Assembly (NCBI RefSeq): GCF_003945595.2
Contig: NW_024104620.1
Span: forward strand, 5,153,465 to 5,217,464
Length of the DNA: 64,000 nucleotides
Direction: 5' to 3'
Source: Pipra filicauda
Taxonomy: Eukaryota > Chordata > Aves > Passeriformes > Pipridae
Part shown: in pieces, positions 23,222 through 35,618 of the stretch
How the letters are laid out: the number at the start of each line of letters is the position of its first letter
Position numbering within the stretch: position 1 is the first letter of the stretch
Program-made: the position numbers and the translations under genes
The notes under the pieces: generated by a model
What the model was told of the DNA's origin: nothing
Seen by the model: only the letters and a program-made list of their open reading frames with translations
Databases searched by the model: none

Positions 23222-24551
23222 CCTGCTCCACAGACTCCCACTCTCTATCCCACAGGGAACACAGCGAGAGGTGCTGTGGAGTCGGTTCTGAGTGTCAGGG
23301 GTGGGCAGAGAGCCAGCAGCCTCCGCCAAGCCTCCCTCCAGGGTTCAAAGTGCAGCCGGACATCCCACTGCCCAGGGAAGGGCAGAGATCCAGCCCAGCC
23401 ACCCCCTTTCCCAATGGCACAGTCCTGGCAAACACCAGGAGCAAACACGGCAGTGAGAGGCTTTGGCTTGAGCGCCTCCACCAAGAGCCTGTGCGGGGAT
23501 TAGCGGGACAGGGCAGGAGGGGACGCACTGGGAATGTCCCAGTTGGCTCCCCTCGGGCATTCACAGATAGCATGGCAGCATTTGTAGCATTAACAGCTTG
23601 CACTTTTAACCTGCACCTCACAAAAGCACCCAGAATGCTGAGGAGTCATGAAAATGGAAGGCAGGAGGGAAAGAAAACAAAAGCAAAGTCCAAGCTCAGC
23701 AGAACGATGGGTGGACAAAATGCAAGCACAGGGGAAGCATTAACAGGGATTTAAGGACCAGAGGGACAAGCTGTGGGACAAGCGTTTTAGGCTGTTTTTG
23801 AGGGCAGAGATGAAATGATTGCCAGGGCAAGCGAGTTTCCAGTATCTGGAGTTGACCAGCACAGATTAAATCCTGGCTGGGTGAATAACAACACACTTGA
23901 AATCAGACGGCTCCAGCTCCTAATTCTGCTCCCTACTCATGTAGAGACTAGACCTGGGAGAGGGAAAGGCATGGGAATGATGTTCACAGCAGAAAGAGGG
24001 CTCAGAGCAGAGATCCACCACACAGGGACAGTATTTACTCTCCAAAAGGCTCCAGAGGCAGTGACCAGGGAATGTGCCTCGCTGCCAGACCTGAGCACAG
24101 AGCTCACAGGAGAGCACAAACAAACCCAAGGCAGCAAAGACACACTGCAAAAATTCAGTATTGTAAGAAGAAGCAGCACCCACTTAGGTTGGGTCAGATC
24201 AATATTACAAAGGTCTTTTTTTGCAACTTTTTTCCCCAAAGAGCTCAGTTTTCTGTGATTCCCTCTTTGCTGAAATGAAATGCTGTGCAGGACCCTGGCA
24301 GAACGTTATCACGTGATGGTCAGGGATATCAGCCATTGCTGTCCTCCACCTGGAAACTGCAGGAGCAGCCAGAGATAAACCATGCAGGAGAGCACAAAAC
24401 AGGCACATCCACAAGCAAAGTCCATTCCTCTTTGGGAAACTCACTTGGAATAAAATACCGTGTTCCACAGTCAGCACTGGAAAGAGCTGAACAATTGTTT
24501 AAGACACCATGGATTGAGAGAACCCACACAGCCACAGAGCTTAATCTTCAA
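23222..24551. other. AGMAT-PINK1 intergenic DNA
   Basis: No exon, repeat family or RNA gene was recognised. The AGMAT promoter should lie at the low-coordinate end, but no strong CpG cluster or core motif stands out there. Confidence 0.5.
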
Positions 24552-24557
24552 TTTATT
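24552..24557 (-). terminator. PINK1: Poly(A) signal AATAAA, likely PINK1
   Basis: On the minus strand AATAAA lies about 920 bases after the PINK1 stop codon. Bases 25475 to about 24535 would then be the 3' UTR, in which nothing else was recognised. Confidence 0.6.
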
Positions 24558-25475
24558 GTGCAACAAGCGTAAATAACTTTGTCCCCAAGTTCCTCTAAAC
24601 ACATTTATAGACACAAAATTGAATGCTGTTTCATAAACATGGCTGTTGTTATTTAAAGATTGATGTCTCCTGTCCTCCCCACCAAAGGATATTATTTCAC
24701 TGAATTAAAAACAGGCAGGTAAAACAGCAGGGCATCACACTAAGCTCTTCAAGCAGGTGCTGCTGCTTAGCCTCATTTTGTTTGGAGCACCATCCCTAAC
24801 TGGACATTCTGACTCAGCCTTGGACCCTGCAGCAGCATCACCACATAACTACAACAGTTAAGAACAGACACAAGTGGGGTTTGAGGACGATGTGCCTCCA
24901 CTATCCTGCGTACAACTGTGAGGTACTCAGTGCTGCTGACGCTCATGTTACCAGGCAGCACCTCACCAGGAAGCTTCCAGGCTTGTCATTTTGCAGCTCA
25001 CAGGAATAGCAGCCTCAGACCACCACTGGTTTCCCCAAGAACAGAGAAACTGCACATCCCTTTGTCAGCTCAGCTTTCTCAGAGTGTTGTTAAAGTTGTG
25101 ATGTTTCCACGTAAAGTGCAGGCAGACAGTGCCTCCTCCCACCCACCCCATCTCAAAGGGAACCTGCTCCACTCAACACACAAGTCAAGAAAGAATTCCC
25201 AAATGGGAGCAAAACCAACCACGTACCTCAGGACACCTGCAAGGTCCACACGCCCTCCCACCCAGACAGTAAGGAAGCAAGGGCATCTCCTCTAGCAGAG
25301 GGAGAAAAGCAGGGTGTGCTAACACTTGCTAGAGGAAACTCAAGCTCTTAAACACAGGCCTGCAGTTTGTTCCCTAAAGCACTACAGGATTCCAGGCAGA
25401 CAGAAAGGACAGGTTCCTATATGTGCCTTTAGAAAGTGCCATTTAACTGAAATGCTCGTGTTCCAGGTGGTTCCT

Positions 25476-28400
25476 TCACCCAGAATGGCTTCTCCAGGCC
25501 AGCAACAGGAATATTGCTGCCCAGAGGTCTTCAAACTCGAGGTTTGCCAGAAAGCACATCTTCATTTTGGTTTCTACCCGGCTTTTATCCACCAGCCTGT
25601 TGGTGAGCAGGGTGGCAGCTGACTGGCAGAGGAGCCAGGCGATCATCTGGTCGGGTTTCAGGGTCCTGGATGCTACAACACTGTCACCCCAGAGGCTCAG
25701 GTGAAGCACGTTTGCAGCAACTCTCGCAGACAACCTCTGCAAGAGGAGGGAGAGGGAAGGTTAGCTGATCCCTCTGCACTCAGTCACATCACCAGCACAG
25801 AGCATCTGTACTGACAAAACTCTCTGTCAATTAAAAACTCTCAGTGATTATTAATGTCAGGCTGCTCAGTGAAACCCCCAATCTGAGGTCCAGTCGTGAC
25901 ACAAACATCTGCTGAAATCCCTGAAATGATTCAGCACCACTGTCCCCCAGCAAAGACTTTTTGTTTAGATTTGACCCTTATGGAGGCTGCAGTGAGATCT
26001 GGATCAACTCCTGCACTCGCAGTCCTCCAAGGCAAAACAATCCACAAATGACACTCCCAAAGGGCATATCTTGAAGACAACGGCGTCTTACCTTGTTGGG
26101 ATCCCTCTGAAGCAGCATCTTTATCACTTGCTTCACCTCGAGGGGCACGTGATCAGGCAGGAGCGGCAGCTGTTCCTCCTGGTAACTTCTGCTTTCCAGA
26201 GTCGAGTCCCCGTGGCCATAGAAAGGATTGGCCAGGCCCAGGATTTCGTAGGCGATCGCTCCAACAGCCCAAGCATCAGCTTTGCTGTAGTTGATCACTG
26301 TGCCTGGGCCAGGTGACGCTGTGATCACCTGCCACAGAGAGGGGGATGCTCAAACAAACAGCTCGAGTGTGGCCTCTGTGCTCAAATTTTATTTTCAATG
26401 GTCAAATCAGCATTTTTCCTGTAATAAACTGAAAGACTGAAACCAAAGGCGGGTTTCATGGAGATCTCCAGTGTAAATATTCCCCATTGGCACGAAATAA
26501 GCCTCTGGCACTGCTCAGCCCACTGGGATGCTGGGAGGAGTTTGGACATTGCACCTAAGTTGCCACTGACTGGCATTCTCCGAGTCCCAAGGGCTGTTTC
26601 CTGCTGGAATTATGGAGACAGGAGACATGGAGATGAACAACCGACACCACGGCAAGGTGTGCCAGGTCCAGCACAGTTAAGGGTGTCTTGGCTTTTATTA
26701 GGGTTATCATCAGAGAAATAAAAAGGAACTGCAAATAATTTCGCAACCGCCTTGAACTTCAGCCAAAAACCACTGTTGCAACACAAGGACTGCTGGATAT
26801 AATTCTTTATAGTTACACAGGAAGGGGCCTGAATAAAGACCAAAGAGTAAATTTTGGGGGGAAAGACACCAACTGATTACGTTTCACCTGTTAGAGCTCA
26901 AGGTGTCTGCTGGACAATGCTCAGCCCAGGTTTCACCAAGCCTAACTTCAGTTAGGACATGGACACCTTCTATGCAGCCAAAACTTTTAGTCCCAACAGC
27001 AGGACAAGCAGAAAACCAGCACCATAAACCACCACTTCAGAGAGACTTACCTCTGGTGCCATAAGGCAGCCGTTGCCACCCCGATCCACGTAGGAGCTGG
27101 TGAAAGGCAGCCTCAGGCCAACTTTTTCATCTGCCAGACAGCAGCCGAAGTCGGTGATGACCAGCCAGGGGCAGCCAGCTGTGAACAACACAGGGCTGGC
27201 AGAGTTAGGGTTCTGTTTGGGAGGAGATGGGTGCACTGAACACCACATCAACACCCAGCCTGGTGTCCTCTGCAAACTGACTGAGGGTGCACTCCCATCC
27301 CCTCATCCAGATAGTTGATTGATTAGAGCAACCTGGTCTAGTGGGAGGTATCCCTGCCAATGGCAGAGGGGTTGGAATGAGATGAGCTTTAAGGTCCCAT
27401 CCAACCCAGGCCATTCTATGATTCTAAATCCTGAGCCCTGGGGAAGAGGGAATCTTCCTCTCTCAGGGAAGGCAGGGTGCATTCCCATACTCTCTGTCTC
27501 TCCCTGATACTCTTCAAGCTAATTCTTCTATTCCTAATTACACAGACCTGCCTGCTATTGCTTCCCGCCCATTTAAATCTCAATCACACTGAAAACGAGC
27601 TCAGGTAATTAAAATCTCCGTTAGAGGCTGACAGAACAAGCCCATGAAAAAGATGCTTTTGGCCGTAACAGTCGATTCCTCTTGCTCCCAACCCATGTTT
27701 CATCATCCCAGGGTGATGCAGAATTAACTTGGCTATGGAGTAAGATTTTAAGAGGCTCTCTGTGCAGTTTGGCTTGGGAGAGATGACAGAGCCAATAGTC
27801 TGAAGCAAAGGCACCTGCAGCATCCCAAATGTGGTGTTATCAGATGCTCCAGTGAACGCTGGCTGTGCTCATGCAATGCATCACCTCAGCAATACTCTGT
27901 GTCCATGTTAATGATCCAAAACCTCATGCACAGACAGGATTCATGACTTCCCCACTGCTGCAGTGACACCAAACACCAAGCTAAAAATTAAACCTGAGAT
28001 TCTTCAAAGGGTTTGATGTTTTTTCCCCCCCCCACGCAGCTGGGTGAGACTTCCCTGAATACCCACATGACTGTATCCCTTCTACAAGTTAATTGGCATT
28101 TATCCTCAGGGATCTACGTACCAGAATCGAATTCAACCAGGATGTTGTCAGACTTGAGGTCTCTGTGTGCTATCCCATGTCGAACAAGATGGTCCACGCC
28201 TTCCAAGAGCTGTAAAATCATCATTGTGGAGAGGCGAACATCTGGAGTGTTCTCCTGCAGATACTGGCGCAGTGTGCAAGGGTAACTAGGCAGAACAGGG
28301 AAAAACTGGGAATTAGCATCCTGGAAGCTTATCACTGGCAGTTCAGCCTCAGTGTTGCCTCATCTCATTACTGATTCTACTCCATCTCTAGCAGCATGCT

Positions 28401-31400
28401 CAGACTAAGGGTGAACTTCAGGCTTAGGAGGGCAGGCGAATGGGGACAAACTCCACATTTCTTACTTTAATTTGGGGTAATTATTAAAAAGAACGATTTG
28501 TGTTCATTGTGGAATCGGAGTTAGAAGCTCAAGGACTTGGAACAGTCCTGGGAGGCATTTCCAAGAGCATACTCTGCTCTTTGGCAGCAGCCTAGGCCTG
28601 AGCTTTGCAGGAGCCTGCACAGCACAGAGTACCCAAGTCACGTTAATCAGACTCTCTCCACCTACTTCTTCATCACCAAGAAGAGCGTCCGGCTGTGACC
28701 GATCCCTCTGGGATTCAGGCTCAATGGAAGCACGTCGGGATAGTCAGCAAAGGCTCCAGGCAGCAAAGGGACAGAGGATGTGAACGCTCGGATCACCTGG
28801 ATTATATTCGGATGGGGTTGCAACTTCTTCCTCCCAGGGATGGGTTTTCTGTGCGGAAGGAGAGACACCACAGACTGCATCAGTCTCCTGGTCGGTTCTG
28901 ATGGATCACAGACATGTTGCTGTTATTTCTGGAATTACTTTCCATTAATATGGCACATCCTCCCCACCAAGGGGCTCCACAGCAGCGAGCAAACACATTT
29001 ATTCTGCACTGGAAACCTCATCAGAGAGAGATTAAAGCTGCACAGCGTGGATTACAGGACAGCACGTTAAGCAAATAGTCAGACATTCACATCCTGAATT
29101 CAGTGAGGAAGAACATGGCAGCAGCTTCTCTGCCCTCATGACCCATTTCCCAAGTAGCACCTCTGGCCAGCATTTCCAAGGTGGATGCAGAGCACCTGCA
29201 GCTCGAGTGGATCCACCACAGCAGCTTCCAGTACCTTTTCTAGATTTCAGAATCTACCACAGCAAACTGAGCCAGCCAAGGCTTCACAGGGGCTCTCCTG
29301 TAACTGGATTTCCCTATATTCCATGGCCACACAGGAAATACAGGTGCTTAACCTATGCTGCAAATGAAGCTTTGATAGAAACCCTCACACATAACACTCA
29401 GCCTTTCATTTTACTCAAGCCCTACAAAACCTTCCACACTGCTAACAAGGTCAGAGCCAGTCAGAGGCTGCTCTTCCATTCAAAAAGAGCTACAACAGCT
29501 CTAGAAGAAAAAATCCAAACAAAATTACTTTGTTAGACGCAAAATAAGGTAAACCTCACACCAGAAGTATCGATTTAGACCCTCTATTTTATGGCACAGG
29601 CAGGAAGCTCTCACTACAACAAAAAGCAGGTTACCTGTCTGCATCTGCAACACAGATCTCTCATCCTCTGAATGTCAAATACCCCTTTGGTTGCCCTGTT
29701 GCATTCCCAGCCAGCCACACAGGGCACAGCATTCATTATTCATTTGTATTGGCAGCCGGGATGGATTTGAAATTTAAATCAGGCAATCTGGGCTGTAGAC
29801 TCCATTGTTTCAAATGGAACAAAAAGACATATTTTTGAACAAGAAGATAGCTGACTCAAGGTAATTTAAAAGTTTCCATGAGATTTTCCACCTTGCTGCT
29901 TGTTCACTTCCCACTCAGGTGAAAGAGTGGGAACTGAGCAATTTCCATTTTCCTTCTCACTGGTTTCCCTGCACTAACCCAGTTTCAATCTCCCTGCCCA
30001 GCACCCATTTTACACCAAACCAGTTCTCAAATCTCACAGTCAAATCGTATTACAGTGAAATCATTTGATGTTTAACACACTCAAACTGTTACCTACTGTA
30101 TGTACGTATTTCTGCAATTAAAAAGCACCACGGTGCACATTTAAATGATCTTTAATCAGTGGTTCCTCCAGCCTTTGACTCAGCAGATACCAACACATTT
30201 CACACACAGACAAACTAAGGCATTGGGCAGGAAGTGCCTGGCCACAGCCACCCACCAGACCCCTGGCAGGACCCCAAATGCTCCCAAAGTATTGGCATGC
30301 CCTTCCAACACGCTTTGGACCACAAAGGTTAGCTGTGGGTATTCCCTGCACACCAAACTTAATAATTGCCGGGTTTATCTCCTTTCAGGAACTATTCTAG
30401 AAAGCTCTGGCCACCTTCTTAACAGTGCATATTGCTGCAAAATTAATCCATGGATAGAACCAGCCCATCGCCATTTGAGAACCACCCCCATTTCCATAAT
30501 GTCCATACCTGCGGCCAGAGACAGCTCCGTATTCCCCGGATAAAGCAACTCCAGTGGCTGGAACGAGCTCTCGGCCCATGGCATCGAGGATGGCTTCACT
30601 TGAGGAACCAGCCTGCAACAACAACCACACCCCACCTTGGTTTAAGCTCCAAAATCATCCACTGCAGGCTAAAAGCAGACAATCCTTACGCTGGCACTGT
30701 GTCTGGAGCTGGATCGCTGAGACAAAATTCCAGGGACTCCCCTCCCTTGAAAATCAGGGAAGGCAATTAACTACTTAAAGATTTCACCAAGGGATGTGGC
30801 AAGGCCTTTACCTGCAGAAAGAAACCTGTTTGTCACTTCAAATGCACCCTTGACTGCCAGTGCTCCGAGCTACACCTCACACTCCCAAACCCAAGTGGAA
30901 AAGCCCACAGCTAAATGCCAGGGTACTTCTGGAGCCCAGTGGATTCCAGATGTTGGCATTTTGGAAGACTCTCTTGGAATATCCACTTGTCACATCAAGT
31001 GTCACTAAACCTCTTCAACAGGGAAAGCCCTGTGGGGTTTTTTTAATGTGGAATAGCCACATGGAGGGGTTGGATCACCAGTCACATGAGGTGAGAAACT
31101 CTGGAGCAGATCTTAGCCAGTCACCCGATGGCAAGGGGACCCAGCAGGAAGGTTACTGCCTACCCTGTGACTCTTCAGGAAGAAACCCCATCTCTGTGCT
31201 GACACTGACAGAACACCAATTCCTCAATCACAGGTTTTCCCATTCTTAGACCTTTCCATCAGAGCCAGCTTCGGAAAACCTTTTCTTCCCAAAACATCCC
31301 CTCCATACCCAACAACTCCAGCAGCAGGAGCTCTCAGTGCAGGTTCCAGAGGATGATGAACGCTAATTACCTCGCTATGGGACTCTTTCCTAACACTCTA

Positions 31401-33913
31401 CATCTCCAGTGTCACCTACCAACAGCTTTGTTGTGACACACTCATCCTGCACTCCATAATTAGCGCTTTCAACACTCCAGTATTAAACATTCCAGCCAGA
31501 ATTCCCCAGCGACAGACACAGGAACTCATATCCGACTCCTTACCGAAATATTCCACATCATTTTGATAGCTAAGGGAAAAGCCCCTTTCGGTTGGTGTTT
31601 CACCACAGGCTCCTCTTCAGCTGCCTGGGAAGCTGAGCCATGATCCTGCTGCACGGCTGGGAGATGGCTGCTCTCCACACATTCCCGAGGACTGGGAGAG
31701 AAAGGAATGGCTGCTTCGTACACGGCAGCACTGCAGCCCTTCCCGATGGGCTGCCCGATGAGATATTCCTCCAGCTTGAAGCCCTGCCAGCGGAAGGAGC
31801 TCAGGGGATCTTTCTGAGGCTTGTTCTTCCCAACAAACACTGTCTGAAAGGAATAAGAACGGAAAAACAGGCTCAGTTATTCCAGACTTCCCAGCGAGGG
31901 AGAATTAGGTATTTAGGTGGTATTACACATCCTGTTAGGTTGGTCAACCTGAAAGCCACAATCAGGCTCTAACCACTGGGCTCAAATCACTGTATCCAGG
32001 AGGAAAAGAATTTGCAGACCATGTATTTTTGTCTGGAACAATCTACTCCTAAAACAGTCTTTTTCAAAGGTGCCCTTTCTAAGGGACAAAAAGGAATGGG
32101 GAGGGAGATTCATTTGCCAATCTAGAATATAAATATATTTTGCCCAGAGAAGCTGTGGCTGCCCCATCCCTGGAAGTGTTCAAAGCCAGGTGGGATGGGG
32201 CTTGGAGCAATCTGGAATAGTGGAAGGTGTCCCTGCCCACAGCAGGGGATAGAATGAGAAGAGCTTTAAGGTCCCTTCATCCAAAACCATTCCACGATTC
32301 TGTGATTGTGTAAAGAGAAGTCTAACTGAATACTTCTAAAAAGAGATGCTCTATTACATTTTTCTTACTCTCCATAAATAAATCAGGCAAACAGCATTTA
32401 CAAGAAAACATAAATAAGAGCAACAACAGGAAAAACAATGCCCTGAGCTTTTCTGGCAGCCAAGTACAAGGATTGGTTAGGTCAAGTAAGAGCGAATCCG
32501 TGACAGGAGGGAGCTGGGGGAGGAAATCAAGAGATGTGAGAAAACAACACACAGGAGGCTGTTCTGGAGTTCAAGCACAGGTCTGGTGGTGCCCCAATTG
32601 TCACCTGTACTGATACAAACCAGGGCACTTCCCTACAGCCCCAGCGTGGTGGTGGCCATCTCAGGGATGGGACAAACGGACACAGATTCAGGGACAGCAA
32701 ATGGAACTACCTGGTAAGAGCAGGGGAGAGAAAGCATCCTGAGAAACTTCAGGGAAAGGCAGAACCTCCACAGGAATGTGTCTGCCAGCCAGTGAAGCAA
32801 GTGACAGGTGGCTCTGGGCACCAAAGGTCTATTTTTATCCAGGAAATATGTTCAGCACCGTCCGTCACCAGAGCCCTGCCAGCACAGCCTGGCCCAGCAC
32901 TGTGGGGTCCCCGTCTGTCTCGGGGAGAGGTGATAAAGCTGGGGGTCAACACCAGTGCCTGGGACACGAGACCCCCACCAGCAGGGCCCTGACCCACTCC
33001 CTTTGTGGGGGCAGAGGGAGTGAGGGGCTCCCCACCGTGATGACCCACCAGTACCTGCTTTGGGGTGTCGAGGGGCTGCTGAGCAAGAGGCTTCTCCAGG
33101 ACCCTAATCTGGGGAAGGAAGAGGTGCCTGTGGGGCTTCTCCCAGCAGTTCCCACCTTTGCGGATGTACCAGAGGGCTGCTCACAGCTGCACCCTCCAAC
33201 CTCCTTGAAGGAAGATGGAGAGCTGTGTTTGTGGGGTGCTCCCCACTGCAGCGACCCTCCCCTCCCCTTTATGGAGGGTGTCTGCGGGGCTCCCCAAAGC
33301 GGGATCCCCCCCTCGCCTTTATGAGGGGTGTCTAAGGTGCTCCCCAAAGCAAGGACCCCCATCCCCTTCATGGGGGGTGCCTGGGGGGACTCCTCAAAGT
33401 AGGAACCCTCTGTGCCCTTCACGATGCGTTTCTGAGGGTCTCCCTAAAACAAGGTCCCTCCATCCCCTTCACGAGGGGTGTCTGAGGGGCTCCCCCAGCA
33501 GTGCCCCCTTCACGGAGGGCTCCCCAGCGGGATCCCCGTGCCTGCGGGCGCCGCCGCCGCCCCCTCCCCACCTGGATATGCCGGCACGCCGCCTCGGCCC
33601 GTCGCTGCTCCTCCAGGCGCGGCTCCACCAGCCCCAGCGCCATAGCCAGCGCCAGGCAGGCCCCGCCGGGCCCCCGCCGCGCCACGGCCGCCAGCCCGCC
33701 CGCAGGGCCGCGCAGGAGGAGGCGGCCGGCGGCCGGCAGCCAGGACAGCCACGGCCGCCATGGCGAGGCCGGCGGGGCGGCGCGGAGGCCGGTGCAGGGG
33801 TCGGCGCGGGGGTCGGTGCGGAGGTCGGCGCGGGGGTGGACACGGGGGGCGCAGGGCGGGCGGCACCGCGGCAGCAGCCGCAGGGCCCGGGCCAGGAGCA
33901 GCCGGACAGCCAT
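25476..33913 (-). CDS. PINK1: PTEN-induced kinase 1, mitochondrial Ser/Thr kinase
   Basis: There are eight exons: 33913-33572, 31843-31544, 30612-30509, 28848-28666, 28285-28122, 27178-27051, 26328-26092 and 25736-25476. All phases join, giving 572 residues (human 581). PINK1 accumulates on damaged mitochondria and phosphorylates ubiquitin and Parkin. The order is: Arg-rich presequence (1 to about 80); hydrophobic segment ([13 protein letters not shown], about 85-97); glycine loop [12 protein letters not shown]; acidic insert 1; the lysine motif [27 protein letters not shown]; an activation segment with [14 protein letters not shown]; and the conserved C-terminal extension ([16 protein letters not shown]). 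The N-terminal 80 residues differ strongly from mammals and carry a PRAD/RTDPRAD repeat coded by GC-rich repeats. The Ala-Phe pair where PARL cuts human PINK1 is not kept as such. The start at 33913 matches the vertebrate MAVR N-terminus. Confidence 0.96.
27207..27437. mobile_element. Two CR1 pieces in opposite orientation, PINK1 intron 5
   Basis: Bases about 27207-27318 are CR1 ORF2 sequence on the minus strand (the 'ctggatgaggggatgg...cagtttgcagaggacacc' region). They abut, at about 27319, a CR1 3' end on the plus strand that finishes in 'ggccattctatgattctaaa'. The plus part carries 'gagcaacctggtctagtggg'. Twin-priming inversion or two separate insertions could explain this. Confidence 0.78.
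32136..32308 (+). mobile_element. CR1 LINE 3' end fragment, PINK1 intron 1
   Basis: A truncated CR1 tail runs from 'gcccagagaagctgtggctg' to 'ccacgattctgtgattgtg', very like the copy at 2740. It is antisense to PINK1. Confidence 0.85.
33225..33510. repeat. Minisatellite (about 57 bp unit) in PINK1 intron 1
   Basis: About five diverged copies of a unit reading 'ctccccaaagcaaggacccc' then 'ccttcatggggggtgtctg' lie beside exon 1 on its 3' side. The tract ends about 60 bases from the exon 1 donor. Confidence 0.85.
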
Positions 33914-34029
33914 GGCGGCCTGAGGGACAGAGGGGCGGGGCCGGCGGGCGGGGACAGGGGAGAGTGGGACCAATGGGGAGGGAGACCACGCCCACGGGCA
34001 GTGCTAGGCCACGCCCACAGAGGGCACGG

Positions 34030-35035
34030 GACGGGGATGGGAAGAAAAGGGAATAGGGAATGGAACCGGGAATGGGGCAGGGAATGGGGTATGGAATGGA
34101 ATAGGGAATGGGGCAGGGAATGGAACGGGGAATGGAGCGGGGAATGGGGTATGGAATGGAACGGGGAATGGGGCAGGGAATGGGGTATGGAATGGAACCT
34201 GGAATGGGGCAGGGAATGGGGTAGGGAATGGAACCGGGAATGGGGCAGGGAATGGAACGGGGAATGGAGCAGAGAATGGGGTATGGAATAGAACAGGGAA
34301 TGGGGTATGGAATGAAAGCGGGAATGGGGCAGGGAATGGGGTATGGAATGGAACTGGGAATGGGGCAGGGAATGGGGTATGGAATGGAATGGGGAATGGG
34401 GTATGGAATGAAAGCGGGAATGGGGCAGGGAATGGGGTATGGAATGGAACAGGGAATGAGGCATAGAATGGGGCATGGAGTGGGGTATGGAACGGGGTAT
34501 GGAGTGGGGCATGGAGTGGGACAGGGAATGGGCCATGGAATGGGGTATGGAATGGGACAAGGACTGGGGCAGGGAAGGAGGCATAGAATAGGGCATGGAA
34601 TAGGGCAAGGACTGGGACATGGAATGGGACAGGGAATGGGGCAGGGAATGTGGGATGGAGTGGGTCATGGAATAGGGCATGGGATGGGGCAGGGAATGGG
34701 ACATGGAATGGGACAGGGAATGGGGCAGGGAATGTGGGATGGAGTGGGTCATGGAATAGGGCATGGGATGGGGCAGGGAATGGGACAGGGAATAGGGCAG
34801 GGAATGGAGTATGGAGTGGGGCATGGATTAGGGCATGGAGTGAGGCATGGAATAGGGTACAGAATGGGAGGGCATGAAGCAGGACATTGAGTGGGGCATG
34901 GAATGGGGCATGAAGTGGAGTATGGGGCAGGGCAGGGAGCAGGACACGGAGCAGGACATGGAGCAGGGCAGGGAGCAGGACACGGAGCAGGACATGGAGC
35001 AGGGCAGGGAGCAGGACAAGGAGCAAAGTGCAGGC
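34030..35035. repeat. GGAAT-rich minisatellite upstream of PINK1
   Basis: From about 34030 to 34880 the plus strand is a dense array of 'gggaatgggg', 'cagggaatgg' and 'tatggaatggaac' words with 10-13 base spacing. It then grades (about 34900-35035) into 'gagcaggacatggagcaggg' units. It begins about 120 bases upstream of the PINK1 start codon, so it lies in or next to the promoter. Several long open frames on both strands come only from the repeat. Confidence 0.95.
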
Positions 35036-35138
35036 AAGGTACAGCCCTGTGCAATGCAGGGCACAGAGCAGGGCACAGCTGGGTGTGCCTTGTGCTTGGC
35101 AGGGCATGGAGCAGGGCACAGCACTGACCTGGGCACAG

Positions 35139-35490
35139 CACAGAATCACAGGATCATGGAATGGGTTGGGTTGGGAGGGACCTTAAAGCCCATCTCATCC
35201 CACCCCCAGCCACGGGCAGGGACACCTTCCACTATCCCAGGTTGCTCCAAGCCCTGTCCAACCTGGCCTTGGACACTTCCAGGGATGAGGCAGCCACAGC
35301 TTCTCTGGGCAACCTGTGCCAGGGCCAAACCACCCTCATTGTAAAAAGCTTCTTCCTCACATCTAAATCAACCCTCTTTTAGTTTAAAACCACTATCCCT
35401 TTAAAAGACCTGCTAAAAAGTCCACCCTCATCTTTATTATATCTTTATTGTAAGTCCCCTTTAAGGCACATGAAGGGGCTCTAAGGTTGA
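35139..35490 (-). mobile_element. CR1 LINE 3' end fragment
   Basis: The minus-strand CR1 tail begins at 'cagaatcacaggatcatgga' and passes through the usual 'ggaccttaaagcccatc' and 'ttggacacttccagggatg' blocks. It then continues into older CR1 sequence ('ttcttcctcacatctaaatc'). It lies between the PINK1 minisatellite and the CDA 3' region. Confidence 0.85.
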
Positions 35491-35612
35491 ACCTCATGAT
35501 GTTCCCATGTCACATCCACTGCCCCTTGGCCCTGCCTGGCAGCAGGACAGCCCAAGGACCCCATTCCCTGTGTTCCATCACTTGCTACTGCAGGAGATAA
35601 ACCAGAACAGCT

Positions 35613-35618
35613 TTTATT
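35613..35618 (-). terminator. CDA: Poly(A) signal AATAAA, possible CDA end
   Basis: This is the first clear minus-strand AATAAA after the CDA stop, about 690 bases downstream. Bases 35619-36308 would be the 3' UTR; nothing else was recognised in them. Confidence 0.45.

Noticed and set aside
33469..35149. Very long open frames on both strands (up to 451 residues), rich in His-Ser-Leu-Pro or Met-Gly-Gln repeats
   Set aside because: They arise from the GGAAT-type minisatellite and from other frames over PINK1 exon 1; no domain and no splice or start support.
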